This document shows positions 55,575 through 64,000 of a stretch of DNA of 64,000 nucleotides, piece by piece. The notes beneath the pieces are model-generated. The model worked only from the letters and a program-made list of their open reading frames with translations, ran no database searches and was not told the DNA's origin. The position numbers and the translations under genes are program-made. How positions within the stretch are numbered: the first letter of the stretch is position 1; each line of letters begins with the position of its first letter. The DNA is from Glaciimonas immobilis. GTDB lineage: Bacteria > Pseudomonadota > Gammaproteobacteria > Burkholderiales > Burkholderiaceae_D. The stretch is taken from NCBI RefSeq assembly GCF_011947285.1, contig NZ_JAAOZT010000004.1, positions 62,001 to 126,000 on the forward strand, given 5' to 3'.

Positions 55575-56828
55575 CTACATGTTTTCGATCAAAACTTCCC
55601 CAAATCCTGAGCATGACACTTGTGTTGCGCCTTCCATCAGGCGGGCGAAATCGTAGGTTACTTTTTTCGATGAGATGGAGGTTTGCATCGAGGCGATGAT
55701 GATGTCTGCGGCTTCTAGCCAGCCCATGTGACGTAGCATCATTTCAGCGGAAAGGATCAGCGAACCAGGATTGACGTAATCTTTTCCGGCGTATTTTGGC
55801 GCTGTGCCATGGGTTGCTTCAAACATTGCTATCGAATCTGACAAGTTAGCACCGGGGGCGATACCGATACCGCCTACTTGCGCCGCTAATGCGTCCGAAA
55901 TATAGTCGCCGTTCAGATTGAGGGTTGCAATTACGCTGTACTCATTTGGACGTAGCAGGATTTGTTGAAGGAACGCATCGGCGATGGAGTCTTTGACAAT
56001 GATGTCGCGGCCTGTCTTTGGGTTCTTGAATTTCGCCCATGGGCCGCCATCGATCAATTCAGCACCGAATTCTTTTTGCGCCAGTGCGTAGGCCCAATCA
56101 CGGAATCCACCTTCGGTGAACTTCATGATATTGCCTTTGTGAACGATGGTCACGGATGGCTTATCGTTGTCGATTGCGTACTGGATTGCCTTGCGCACCA
56201 ACCGTTCGGTGCCTTCGCGCGAGACCGGTTTGATACCGATGCCGGAGCTGTCGGGGAAGCGGATCTTCTTGACGCCCATTTCATTGATCAGAAAATCGAT
56301 CAATTTTTTGGCACCGTCGCTGCCCTCTTGCCACTCGATACCGGCATAGATATCTTCCGAGTTCTCGCGGAAAATGACCATGTCGGTTTTTTCTGGCTCA
56401 CGTACTGGCGACGGGACGCCTTTGAAATAGCGCACCGGACGCAGACATACGTACAAATCCAGTTCCTGACGTAACGCTACGTTGAGCGAACGGATACCAC
56501 CGCCAACCGGGGTCGTTAACGGGCCTTTGATCGACACGACGTAATCTTTGATCGCGGCCAGCGTTTCTGCTGGCAACCAAACGTCGGGACCGTACACATT
56601 GGTCGATTTTTCACCGGCATAGACTTCCATCCAACTAATCTTGCGCTGGCCACCGTAAGCCTTGGCAACCGCAGCATCCACTACTTTAATCATGACCGGG
56701 CTTATATCAATCCCGGTACCATCGCCTTCAATGAAAGGAATGATTGGGTTATCAGGTACATTAAGCGAATAATCAGCATTAACGGTTATTTTTTGGCCAT
56801 CGGCAGGCACTTTGATGTGTTGGGACAT
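55575..56828 (-). CDS. icd: isocitrate dehydrogenase (NADP+)
   Basis: Oxidatively decarboxylates isocitrate to 2-oxoglutarate in the TCA cycle. 417 residues from ATG 56828 ([12 protein letters not shown]), against 416 in E. coli; the open frame is 34 codons longer upstream. Visible motifs: [28 protein letters not shown] with the phosphorylatable Ser, [24 protein letters not shown] and [20 protein letters not shown]. The gene is monocistronic. Confidence 0.97.
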   Translation of the reverse strand: MSQHIKVPADGQKITVNADYSLNVPDNPIIPFIEGDGTGIDISPVMIKVVDAAVAKAYGGQRKISWMEVYAGEKSTNVYGPDVWLPAETLAAIKDYVVSIKGPLTTPVGGGIRSLNVALRQELDLYVCLRPVRYFKGVPSPVREPEKTDMVIFRENSEDIYAGIEWQEGSDGAKKLIDFLINEMGVKKIRFPDSSGIGIKPVSREGTERLVRKAIQYAIDNDKPSVTIVHKGNIMKFTEGGFRDWAYALAQKEFGAELIDGGPWAKFKNPKTGRDIIVKDSIADAFLQQILLRPNEYSVIATLNLNGDYISDALAAQVGGIGIAPGANLSDSIAMFEATHGTAPKYAGKDYVNPGSLILSAEMMLRHMGWLEAADIIIASMQTSISSKKVTYDFARLMEGATQVSCSGFGEVLIENM

Positions 56829-56970
56829 GCAATATCTCCAGAGATGAAGCGAGAAGGCGGCCTCGGGTTTATCTTTAAAATTCAGCCAACTCTTATATAA
56901 GACATAAGACATTGATTTCACATTATGCACTAGTATTTTACTAGACGCTATGTTTTTGCGACACTACGGT

Positions 56971-57546
56971 ATGCCACTTATCCTATTCAATAAACCCTTT
57001 CAGGTCATGTGCCAATTTTCATCGCATCCTTCACGCGAGACCTTGGCCGACTATCTGACAATTCCCAACATTTACCCCGCTGGTCGGCTTGACGCCGACA
57101 GCGAGGGCTTACTTTTATTAACCGACGATGGAAAACTACAGCACCACATTAGTCATCCAGCCTTCAAGCAACCCAAAACCTATCTCGCCCAAGTCGAAGG
57201 CAGCGTTGACCAGAAGATGCTCACCCTCTTAAGAAGCGGTATCGATCTCGGCGACTTTGTGACCCAGCCGTGTGAGGTCAGGCAGATCGCAGCGCCTGAC
57301 TGGCTGTGGCCACGTGTTCCGGCGATTAGAGAGCGGCTCGACATACCCACCAGTTGGTTAGCGCTTACTATCACCGAAGGAAAAAACCGCCAGGTCAGGC
57401 GCATGACAGCCGCTGTTAATTTACCGACTTTGCGTCTGGTGCGTATCGCTATTGGCAAAATATCGCTAGAGAGTCATCCACTGTGGCCCGGCGAATTTAC
57501 TGAAATTGATCCCTCGGAGCTGACGCGGCTTAAGGCGAATAATTAG
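56971..57546 (+). CDS. rluE: 23S rRNA pseudouridine(2457) synthase, RluE type
   Basis: Converts U2457 in 23S rRNA to pseudouridine. 191 residues from ATG 56971 (MPLILFNKPFQVMCQF); the frame opens 7 codons earlier. It has the RsuA/RluE catalytic motif AGRLDADSEGLLLLTDDG with its Asp, and the late ITEGKNRQVRRM. No S4 domain is present, as in RluE and unlike RluB. It is divergent from icd. Confidence 0.9.
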   Translation: MPLILFNKPFQVMCQFSSHPSRETLADYLTIPNIYPAGRLDADSEGLLLLTDDGKLQHHISHPAFKQPKTYLAQVEGSVDQKMLTLLRSGIDLGDFVTQPCEVRQIAAPDWLWPRVPAIRERLDIPTSWLALTITEGKNRQVRRMTAAVNLPTLRLVRIAIGKISLESHPLWPGEFTEIDPSELTRLKANN

Positions 57547-57797
57547 GCAACTGATGCAACGTCTCGCTTAAGCGACTTGTATAGACGACTTGTATCAACG
57601 AACCGATATCAACGAATTGATAGGGCGGAATAATTTCTTAAGCCTCTATTCCACCCTCCCTTTCGGCACCGCTCAGAAACATATTTCTATTTATTTCAAA
57701 AAAGCGTGTCAACCATATGTTGCGGCTCTCGTTAATTGCAGTGATTCATATGAATCAACTATGCACTTACATGATTGAAAATCAAAAGGGTTCTAAA

Positions 57798-58007
57798 ATG
57801 TCTAAACTGATCGCTGTTTTGGTAGCTGGCCTGTTCGCAACTTCTGTTTTCGCTGCTGATGCTCCAGCTCCTGCAGCTGCACCAGCTGCCGCTGCTCCAG
57901 CCGCTTCAGCCCCTGCACCAGCTAAAAAAGCAGTTAAAAAGCACAAAAAAACAGCTAAAAAAGCAAAAGCTGAAGCAGCACCTGCTGAAGCTCCTGCTGC
58001 CAAGTAA
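57798..58007 (+). CDS. small secreted Ala/Pro/Lys-rich protein
   Basis: 69 residues from ATG 57798 (MSKLIAVLVAGLFATSVFA; AAGGG ahead); the frame opens 27 codons upstream but with no coding character. After signal-peptide removal the 50-residue mature chain is almost only Ala, Pro, Lys and Glu: an AP-rich part, a basic KKAVKKHKKTAKKAK part, then AEAAPAEAPAAK. That composition recalls acid-shock protein Asr or histone H1-like tails. It has its own perfect terminator at 58024-58052. Function unknown. Confidence 0.75.
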   Translation: MSKLIAVLVAGLFATSVFAADAPAPAAAPAAAAPAASAPAPAKKAVKKHKKTAKKAKAEAAPAEAPAAK

Positions 58008-58023
58008 TTCAGGCAATGGCGTC

Positions 58024-58052
58024 AAAAAGACAGGCATTGCCTGTCTTTTTTT
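58024..58052 (+). terminator. rho-independent terminator
   Basis: Perfect 12-bp arms AAAAAGACAGGC and GCCTGTCTTTTT with an ATT loop, then more T; 17 nt after the small secreted protein gene. Confidence 0.9.
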
Positions 58053-58190
58053 ATTTCCGAAACGTTTTAAAGATTCGCTTTGTCCTCGTAATTTCCACCC
58101 CTTCAGTACAGCCATACCTCCCCCTATAGGGCAGCGTCCGTCCGCTAAACCCTCTGTATAATCCTGTAAAACATAAAAGGATTTTATCAA

Positions 58191-58664
58191 ATGAGTAGAT
58201 ATCGCACACTTGGCACGCTGGCAAAGTTCACAGCTGCCACCCTGATCGCCAGCGCGTTCGGCCTCGTGTCCACTGCTTCCGCACAAGGCACACAACAGTT
58301 TCCGACGACCTCCCTGAATGCCGGCATTTACGTGATCAAGGCAGAAGTAGCAACAACAGAAGCGCAGCGAGAGCAAGGCTTGATGTTCCGCAAGCAATTA
58401 GCACCTAACGCTGGCATGGTTTTTCTATTTGATGCCCCTGCGGGCGTGTGCATGTGGATGAAGAACACGCTGATACCGCTGTCTGTCGCATTTCTGGACA
58501 AAAATGGTGCCATCATCAATATCGAAGAGATGAAAGCGCAAACGCTGGATTCGCACTGTGCTGACAAGGCGGCGCTGTATGCGCTGGAAATGAATCCGGG
58601 CTGGTTTAAGCAAAAGAATCTAAAAGCGGGAACAATCATTAGCGGCTTACCGCAGCCACAATAA
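58191..58664 (+). CDS. DUF192 family exported protein
   Basis: 157 residues with a signal peptide (TLIASAFGLVSTASA-QG, cleavage near residue 32). The DUF192 fold shows EVATTEAQREQGLMFRKQL, MVFLFDAPAGVCMWMKNTLIPLSVAFLD, and late ALEMNPGWF. The family is a small beta-barrel domain of unknown function found in bacteria and archaea. AAAGGA lies about 12 nt before the ATG. It is between the small secreted protein gene and rpsT. Confidence 0.9.
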   Translation: MSRYRTLGTLAKFTAATLIASAFGLVSTASAQGTQQFPTTSLNAGIYVIKAEVATTEAQREQGLMFRKQLAPNAGMVFLFDAPAGVCMWMKNTLIPLSVAFLDKNGAIINIEEMKAQTLDSHCADKAALYALEMNPGWFKQKNLKAGTIISGLPQPQ

Positions 58665-59089
58665 ATCTGCCTGGGTTTGATCCTTCATACGTCGGGACTT
58701 ACTGTGCCGGTGTAGGCGACACCTCTTGGCGTGAAGATGCATGGTGTAGCTTGAATGCGAATGGCTAAGCTTAAATAGTACGAGATTCAGGCGATTTTTT
58801 CGGAATAGCGGCAAGCGGGCAGCGCTAGCGGTTAGCGGGTAACAACGCCTTTTTGCTGCCGTCGCTTTTGCTATTTACCGCTGCTCGTCGTTAGGCTTCG
58901 TTAGGCGTTGCTGGCCTTTAACCGGCATTGCGTGCATCGAATGTATAGGTCTGCACAGTTAGCTGGCAAATGCTTAAAACAAAAAATCCCCGAACAACTA
59001 AAGTTATCCGGGGATTTTTTGTGAATTCTGTATATCCAGGCTGTCACGACCGCCAAAAAACTATCTGGCGGCCACCAACAGCGAACAAA
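58665..59089. other. non-coding stretch between DUF192 gene and rpsT
   Basis: 425 nt; no gene. Contains the convergent terminator at 58981-59020. The rest (58800-58930) has loosely repeated GCTAGCGGTTAGCGG phrases but no named element. Confidence 0.5.
58981..59020 (-). terminator. rho-independent terminator, rpsT (bidirectional)
   Basis: Perfect 12-bp arms AAAAAATCCCCG (58981-58992) and CGGGGATTTTTT (59009-59020). It is 69 nt after rpsT and could also end transcripts from the DUF192 gene. Confidence 0.9.
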
Positions 59090-59356
59090 TTAGGCTGACA
59101 GTGCTTTCAGAGCTGCATTCAAACGGCTCTTATGACGTGCAGCTTTGTTCTTGTGGATGATTTTCTTGTCTGCAATACGGTCGATAGTCGACACTGAATT
59201 TTGCAGAACCAGAGTTGCAGCAGCTTTATCGCCACCGGCGATTGCTTTGCGCGCAGCTTTGATAGCTGTACGCAGAGTTGAGCGCTGACTAGAATTGTGC
59301 AGGTTTTGAGCGACTGCTTGACGAGCACGCTTACGTGCTTGTGCGGTATTTGCCAT
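59090..59356 (-). CDS. rpsT: 30S ribosomal protein S20
   Basis: 88 residues, the standard length. Begins [18 protein letters not shown] and continues [17 protein letters not shown] to [20 protein letters not shown], the recognised S20 pattern. It binds the 5' domain of 16S rRNA and is rich in Lys, Arg and Ala. It is divergent from murJ, as in most proteobacteria. Confidence 0.98.
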   Translation of the reverse strand: MANTAQARKRARQAVAQNLHNSSQRSTLRTAIKAARKAIAGGDKAAATLVLQNSVSTIDRIADKKIIHKNKAARHKSRLNAALKALSA

Positions 59357-59869
59357 TTATATATCCTAAAACGAGGTCGGGAATGCTTACGCGGCAAAAC
59401 TAACCAGACCGCGACGCAGAATTCTGTAAAGCCACGGATTATAACCACTTTTTCACGAATGAGCAAATCAATCTTGCTCTTGTCCCGCTGTTGTTCATCT
59501 AACCTTTGTGCTTGCAATGTGCAACAAGTCCGGTGTTCGCTAATTTACTGATTTATTGCCCGGCCCCGCCAGAAGCGTGTGCGAAATACTGCAATAAGTG
59601 CTTAGAATCCGTTCACGATCAGCAACAAGTGGGCGATGGTTGGTGGCTGGTGGTTGATAACATTTACGTGGCGGGGAGATATCAAAATAGTCTTGCGAGC
59701 ATGAGGTTTTTTTTGGTACCACACATCAAATCAAGTCCGCATCGACCGGCAGTAAACAGGTTCCTGACCAGTTCCCATACCACGCCGTTGCAGACCGAAT
59801 TGGGCTGCGGCGTGACAAAGATCTCCGGTAACAACCTCGCCACTACATCAACAGCTATAATGCCGCTCC
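59357..59869. other. divergent region between rpsT and murJ
   Basis: 513 nt. A plus-strand frame (59506-59883) and a minus frame are rejected for lack of family pattern. Promoters of both genes are expected here but were not pinned down. Confidence 0.45.
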
Positions 59870-61417
59870 ATGAACCTGCATAAAACGCTTGCTACCGTCT
59901 CTGGCATGACGATGTTGTCACGTGTTGCGGGATTGATACGCGAAATTCTATTTGCGTCTACGTTCGGCGCATCAGCCTTCACTGACGCTTTTAATATCGC
60001 CTTTCGTATCCCCAACTTATTGCGCCGCCTGTTCGCTGAAGGTGCGTTTTCCCAGGCTTTTGTGCCGATATTGGGGGAGTATAAGAACAAAAAAGGTGAC
60101 GCGGCCACCAAGCATCTGGTCGACCATGTTGGGATTGTGATGACGTGGGTGATGCTCATCACCTGTGTTATCGGCATCCTTGCTACACCATTTCTGATTT
60201 ACTTCATGGCCACCGGCTTAAAGAGTGATCCGGCGGCATTTAATGCGTCCGTAGTAATGACCCGCATCATGTTTCCGTATATCGGGTTTATGTCGTTTGT
60301 GGCGCTTGCCGGTGGGATTCTGAACACATGGCATGAATTCAAAATTCCGGCGTTCACTTCGGTCCTGTTGAATCTGGCGTTCATCATTGCGTCACTTTTT
60401 GTTGCACCTTATATGGCGCAGCCGATTTATGCGATGGCTTTTGCGGTACTGGTCGGCGGTGTGTTGCAAGTGGCAATTCAAATCCCTGCGTTACGCAAAA
60501 TCGGTATGATGCCGCGCATGTTCGGTAATCCTCTGGTTGGGCTGCGCGATAGTGGTGTTCGGCGGGTGCTGAAAAAAATGGGTCCGGCGGTCTTTGCTGT
60601 ATCCGCAGCGCAGATCAGCCTGATGATCAACACCAATATCGCGTCGCGACTGCCGCACGGGAGCGTCTCCTGGCTGACTTACGGCGACCGCCTGATGGAA
60701 TTTCCGACAGCGTTGCTGGGCGTCGCCCTCGGCACAATTTTGCTGCCGAGTCTGTCCAAAGCCAACGCTAACGCCGATCATCGCGAATATTCTTCGCTAC
60801 TGGATTGGGGTCTGCGCCTGACCTTTTTGCTCGCACTTCCTGCAGCCGTAGGGCTGGCAACGCTATCAATTCCGCTCACCGCAACGTTGTTCCACCACGG
60901 CAAATTCGATGCCATTTCAGTTGCCATGACGAGCAGAATTTTGATAGCTTATGGCGTCGGCCTGATCGGTTTGATCGTAGTAAAAATTCTGGCTCCCGGC
61001 TTTTACGCAAAGCAAGATATCAAAACACCGGTCAAGATTGCTTTTGCAGTATTGATCACGACGCAGTTATTGAATTCGGTTTTCGTTCCTGTTTTCGCCG
61101 TTGCCGGTTTGGCTTTATCGATTAGCTTCGGCGCTTGCATGAACGCCTCGCTGCTATTGTGGAGCCTGATGCGGCGCGGTATTTATACACCCGAAAAAGG
61201 ATGGCTACTATACTTTGCACGCTTGGTGGGAGCGCTATGCCTGATGGCGGGCGTTGCGCTTTGGAGCGCAGATCAATTTGACTGGATCGGCGTTTCAAGC
61301 TCGCTCGCGCGCATTGGCGCTTTGCTGGTCGTCCTGGCAGCTTGCGTCGTCGTCTATTTCGGGGCGCTACTCGCGATGGGTTTTCGCTTCCAGGATTTCA
61401 AAAGGACCTCGCACTAA
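59870..61417 (+). CDS. murJ: lipid II flippase MurJ
   Basis: Flips lipid II across the inner membrane for peptidoglycan synthesis. 515 residues with about 14 membrane helices; begins MNLHKTLATVSGMTMLSRVAGLIREI and has AFNIAFRIPNLLRRLFAEGAFSQAFVP with the essential arginines. A late LFHHGKFDAIS and LTYGDRLMEFPTALLGVALG are typical. It is followed 46 nt later by a SirB1-type gene. Confidence 0.97.
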   Translation: MNLHKTLATVSGMTMLSRVAGLIREILFASTFGASAFTDAFNIAFRIPNLLRRLFAEGAFSQAFVPILGEYKNKKGDAATKHLVDHVGIVMTWVMLITCVIGILATPFLIYFMATGLKSDPAAFNASVVMTRIMFPYIGFMSFVALAGGILNTWHEFKIPAFTSVLLNLAFIIASLFVAPYMAQPIYAMAFAVLVGGVLQVAIQIPALRKIGMMPRMFGNPLVGLRDSGVRRVLKKMGPAVFAVSAAQISLMINTNIASRLPHGSVSWLTYGDRLMEFPTALLGVALGTILLPSLSKANANADHREYSSLLDWGLRLTFLLALPAAVGLATLSIPLTATLFHHGKFDAISVAMTSRILIAYGVGLIGLIVVKILAPGFYAKQDIKTPVKIAFAVLITTQLLNSVFVPVFAVAGLALSISFGACMNASLLLWSLMRRGIYTPEKGWLLYFARLVGALCLMAGVALWSADQFDWIGVSSSLARIGALLVVLAACVVVYFGALLAMGFRFQDFKRTSH

Positions 61418-61463
61418 ACAATAAGCTGGTCTACATTGAATATTATTTGGTAGCATAGTTAAT

Positions 61464-62309
61464 ATGATCTCATCGCTAAACTACTTCACCACATTGGTTC
61501 AAGAGGCCAATAATGTGCCGCTGTTCGAAGCAGCCCTTGCCATCGCGCAAGATGCTTATCCGGCGCTGGATTTAAACGCCCCGCAAGTTACGATGGACCG
61601 ATTTGCTTACACGCTGCGCCAGCGCATGCCTGCGGAGGCTTCGCAAATAAAAAAGCTGCAGTTGCTGAATCAATTCTTTTTTAAAGAGCTTGGCTTTAGC
61701 GTTAACGTCAATAATTATTACGATCCAGACAATAGTTATTTGCAATGTGTCATCAACAAGCGGCGTGGGATTCCGATTTCGCTAGCAATTGTTTATATGG
61801 AACTAGCGCAACAAATTGGATTGCCGATACAGGGCGTTTCGTTCCCGGGTCATTTTTTGATGAAGTTGTCCGTCACGTCTGGCGATATCGTGATTGATCC
61901 GCTAAACGGCATCAGCCTGACGCACGAGCAGCTAGAGGAGCGATTAGAGCCCTACCTGCGCACGTCGCCCCTTCAAAGCAGAGAAAAGAAAGTCTCGCTC
62001 CAACCCTATTTGCAAGGTGCGCATCCGCATGAGATTTTGGTACGCATGCTGCACAACTTAAAAGTAGTATTCATGCAGAGTCAACAGTGGCAAAAATTGC
62101 TGACGCTTCAGCAACGCTTGCTTGTTTTATTACCGAATGATGCGATTGAGTTACGTGATCGCGGTGCAGCGTATGCACATCTGGACTGTCCCCAAGCGGC
62201 GCTGGACGACATTGAGAGTTATTTGATGCAACGCCCACATGCTGAGGATGCAGTGACGCTAAGGGAGCAAAGCAAAGAGTTGCGCAAGGCTTGTAAGCGG
62301 CTTAATTGA
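61464..62309 (+). CDS. SirB1 family protein (transglutaminase-like fold and TPR)
   Basis: 281 residues. N-terminal part has the inactive transglutaminase-like fold (YYDPDNSYLQCVINKRRGIPISLAIVYMELAQQIGLPI, GVSFPGHFLM, DPLNG), and the C-terminal part has TPR-like helices (MQSQQWQKLLTLQQRL, AQQRGAAYAH-type). The Cys-His-Asp triad of true transglutaminases appears only in part (a His and Asp are seen, PGHFLM and IDPLNG). The family is called SirB1 or YchA and has no settled role. It may form a transcript with murJ. Confidence 0.88.
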   Translation: MISSLNYFTTLVQEANNVPLFEAALAIAQDAYPALDLNAPQVTMDRFAYTLRQRMPAEASQIKKLQLLNQFFFKELGFSVNVNNYYDPDNSYLQCVINKRRGIPISLAIVYMELAQQIGLPIQGVSFPGHFLMKLSVTSGDIVIDPLNGISLTHEQLEERLEPYLRTSPLQSREKKVSLQPYLQGAHPHEILVRMLHNLKVVFMQSQQWQKLLTLQQRLLVLLPNDAIELRDRGAAYAHLDCPQAALDDIESYLMQRPHAEDAVTLREQSKELRKACKRLN

Positions 62310-62337
62310 TGCCCGCTTTTAATCGCAGCTTATTAAT

Positions 62338-62379
62338 GCAGGCTTGTTAATTCAGGCTTGTTAATGCAGGCTTGTTAAT
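62338..62379. repeat. three tandem 14-nt repeats
   Basis: GCAGGCTTGTTAAT at 62338-62351 and 62366-62379, with TCAGGCTTGTTAAT between. They lie just after the SirB1-like gene and before the convergent uup gene. Confidence 0.8.
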
Positions 62380-62540
62380 TGCATGCTTATTTGATGCTTG
62401 AAAGTCGGCTGACTGGCTGGGGCCAGTCTAGTACCTGAGGGCCAGATAAGGTCGTTAAAGCTTACTTTAGAATATACTTAATTTGAACGGCGGCGGGCCT
62501 TCGCAAAGCCGCACCACCGCCAATATCGCAGTAACTAATT

Positions 62541-64000
62541 TTATTTCCGCGCCTCAATCAATTCCCACTTTTCAAGCGCTTCCAGCAACAAACCATCCAA
62601 CTCACTAAAACGCAGATTCAGGCGCTTTACTTCGTCTGGCTTTTTAACGTAAATTTCCGGATCGGCTAGCTGAGCGGTAATCGTCTTTTGCTCAGCCTCC
62701 AACTTTGCAATTAACGCTGGAAGTTCATCGAACTCGCGTTGCTCCTTATAGCTGAGCTTCTTTTGCTTGACTGCCGGAGCCTGTATCACCTCTGCCTTGG
62801 CGTCAGCTTTCACTTTTGCCGCCAAAGCCGCAGGACTAGGACGTACCCGCTCCCAATCGCTATAACCACCCACGTATTCACGCCACAAGCCATCGCCTTC
62901 GGCAGCGATCACCTGAGTAACGACGTTGTCGAGGAAGGTCCGGTCATGACTCACCAGAAACACTGTTCCCTTGTAATCTTCCAGCAACTCTTCGAGCAGT
63001 TCCAGTGTATCGATATCCAGATCGTTGGTCGGCTCATCGAGCACCAGTACGTTGGCCGGTTTAGCAAACAAGCGCGCCAACAACAGGCGATTACGCTCGC
63101 CACCAGACAAAGACTTTACCGGCGACCGAGCGCGCTCAGGCGCAAACAAAAAATCGTTGAGGTAAGTCATCACGTGTTTACGTTGACCGTTGATCTCAAC
63201 CCAGTCACTACCTGGTGCAATGGTGTCGGCCAGACTGGCTTCATCGTCCAGCTGTGCGCGCATTTGGTCGAAGTAGGCAACCTGCAACTTGGTCCCTTGT
63301 TTGACGGTTCCGCTGTCAGGCTGATCCTCGCCCAGAATCAATTTCAATAGCGTCGTTTTACCCGCACCGTTATGGCCGATCAGACCGACCTTATCGCCGC
63401 GCAAAATCGTCGCCGTGAAATCACGCACGATGACTTTTTCACCGAAGGCGCGATTGACATCAGTCAGCTCGGCAACAATCTTGCCTGAGCGCTCGCCAGA
63501 AGACACGTCCAGCTTAACCTGCCCTTGCTGGTCACGTCGTGCAGTGCGATCTAGCCGCAATGACTCTAGACGCCGTACGCGGCCTTCGTCGCGAGTACGG
63601 CGTGCCTGGACGCCTTTACGAATCCAGATTTCTTCCTGTGCCAAAAACTTATCAAACTTAGCGTTTTCAACTTCTTCAATTTCAAGTTGCTCAGCTTTAC
63701 GGACCTGATACGCGGTGAAATTACCCGGGAAAGATAAAATGCGACCCCGATCAAGCTCCACGATACGCGTCGCCACGTTATCGAGAAAACTCCGATCATG
63801 GGTAATGAAGAGGACGCTACCTTTGTAGTCGCGCAGCAAGCCTTCCAGCCACATGATGGAGCTAAAATCGAGATGGTTGGTCGGCTCATCGAGCAACAAT
63901 ACGTCGGGGGCGCTTACCAGAGCACAGGCCAGCGCGACGCGTTTTTGCATCCCGCCTGACAACGTGCCCATCAGCGAATCTTTATTCAGATTCAAGCGAT
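62541..64000 (-). CDS. uup: ABC-F family ATPase Uup (5' end beyond window)
   Basis: Partial: the window edge cuts off the 5' end; at least 484 residues are seen. Two ABC units: the first has the LSGGMQKR signature, LLLDEPTNHLDF and the linker; the second has GHNGAGKTTLLKLILGEDQPDSG, SLSGGERNRLL and VLDEPTNDLDIDTLELLEEL. After the second unit comes the coiled C-terminal tail (YKEQREFDELPALIAKLEAEQ), which identifies Uup rather than EttA or YbiT. Uup acts on ribosomes and affects transposon excision and replication fork stability. Confidence 0.95.
   Translation of the reverse strand, partial: RLNLNKDSLMGTLSGGMQKRVALACALVSAPDVLLLDEPTNHLDFSSIMWLEGLLRDYKGSVLFITHDRSFLDNVATRIVELDRGRILSFPGNFTAYQVRKAEQLEIEEVENAKFDKFLAQEEIWIRKGVQARRTRDEGRVRRLESLRLDRTARRDQQGQVKLDVSSGERSGKIVAELTDVNRAFGEKVIVRDFTATILRGDKVGLIGHNGAGKTTLLKLILGEDQPDSGTVKQGTKLQVAYFDQMRAQLDDEASLADTIAPGSDWVEINGQRKHVMTYLNDFLFAPERARSPVKSLSGGERNRLLLARLFAKPANVLVLDEPTNDLDIDTLELLEELLEDYKGTVFLVSHDRTFLDNVVTQVIAAEGDGLWREYVGGYSDWERVRPSPAALAAKVKADAKAEVIQAPAVKQKKLSYKEQREFDELPALIAKLEAEQKTITAQLADPEIYVKKPDEVKRLNLRFSELDGLLLEALEKWELIEARK

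Noticed and set aside
54964-55656. 230-residue frame across the cold-shock 3' end and repeat copy C
   Set aside because: It fuses the wrong-frame end of the cold-shock gene, the repeat and the 3' end of icd. No family pattern.
59506-59883. 125-residue plus-strand frame between rpsT and murJ
   Set aside because: It overlaps the murJ start and has no domain; it is likely chance.

Overview
The window looks like a chromosomal segment of a betaproteobacterium of the order Burkholderiales, most likely family Oxalobacteraceae. The basis is gene order and protein character, not a database search: glnE next to yhdP and a nitrilase-family amidase, tkt with gap, ribF-ileS-lspA-coaBC-dut, and clpS-clpA beside a cold-shock gene and icd. 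G+C is moderate, and there are several AT-rich accessory stretches. No rRNA, tRNA, CRISPR array or intact insertion sequence was found.

Layout. 1-1430: 3' end of a retropepsin-like protease gene whose start is probably frameshifted, then a structured dispersed repeat. 1430-4850: aroG (with a Phe/Tyr-rich leader peptide and attenuator upstream), elaA-like acetyltransferase and tldD. 4850-12830: a probable insertion between the housekeeping blocks. It holds a FlgO/TolB-like protein, a dUTPase-P450-methyltransferase operon with an inverted repeat at its head, acetoacetate decarboxylase with 3-hydroxybutyrate dehydrogenase, and an exported alpha/beta hydrolase. 13053-21790: nitrilase-family amidase, yhdP and glnE. 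21854-26326: a 1490-residue protein with an ADP-ribosyltransferase-like C-terminus. 26737-36226: a TonB-dependent receptor and an operon running DUF4331 protein, lipoprotein, TPR protein, HupE/UreJ-like membrane protein, then type II secretion pseudopilins GspG, I, J and K, with gspH reduced to a remnant. 36227-40620: IS110 remnant, gap, an acetyltransferase and tkt. 41122-50885: rsmE, yidB-like, ribF, ileS, lspA, coaBC, dut and a lipoprotein with a degenerate M48 peptidase domain. 51840-64000: clpA/clpS, a frameshifted cold-shock gene, icd, rluE, a small Ala/Lys-rich secreted protein, a DUF192 protein, rpsT, murJ, a SirB1-like protein and uup (cut by the window edge).

Function. Most of the window is core metabolism and cell-envelope work: aromatic amino-acid entry (aroG), glycolysis and pentose phosphate (gap, tkt), TCA (icd), nitrogen control (glnE), FMN/FAD and CoA synthesis (ribF, coaBC), peptidoglycan lipid II export (murJ), lipoprotein maturation (lspA) and proteolysis (clpAS, tldD).

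The points most worth a second look are: the aroG leader (peptide with YFYFYFSY, promoter, antiterminator and perfect terminator); a repeat family with about 25-nt inverted arms and hexanucleotide tails, found in full only between convergent gene pairs; the DUF4331/pseudopilin operon; the giant ADP-ribosyltransferase candidate; and an all-alpha dUTPase co-transcribed with a P450 in a genome that also has the trimeric dUTPase. All functional statements are from reading the sequence and family knowledge; no searches were run.
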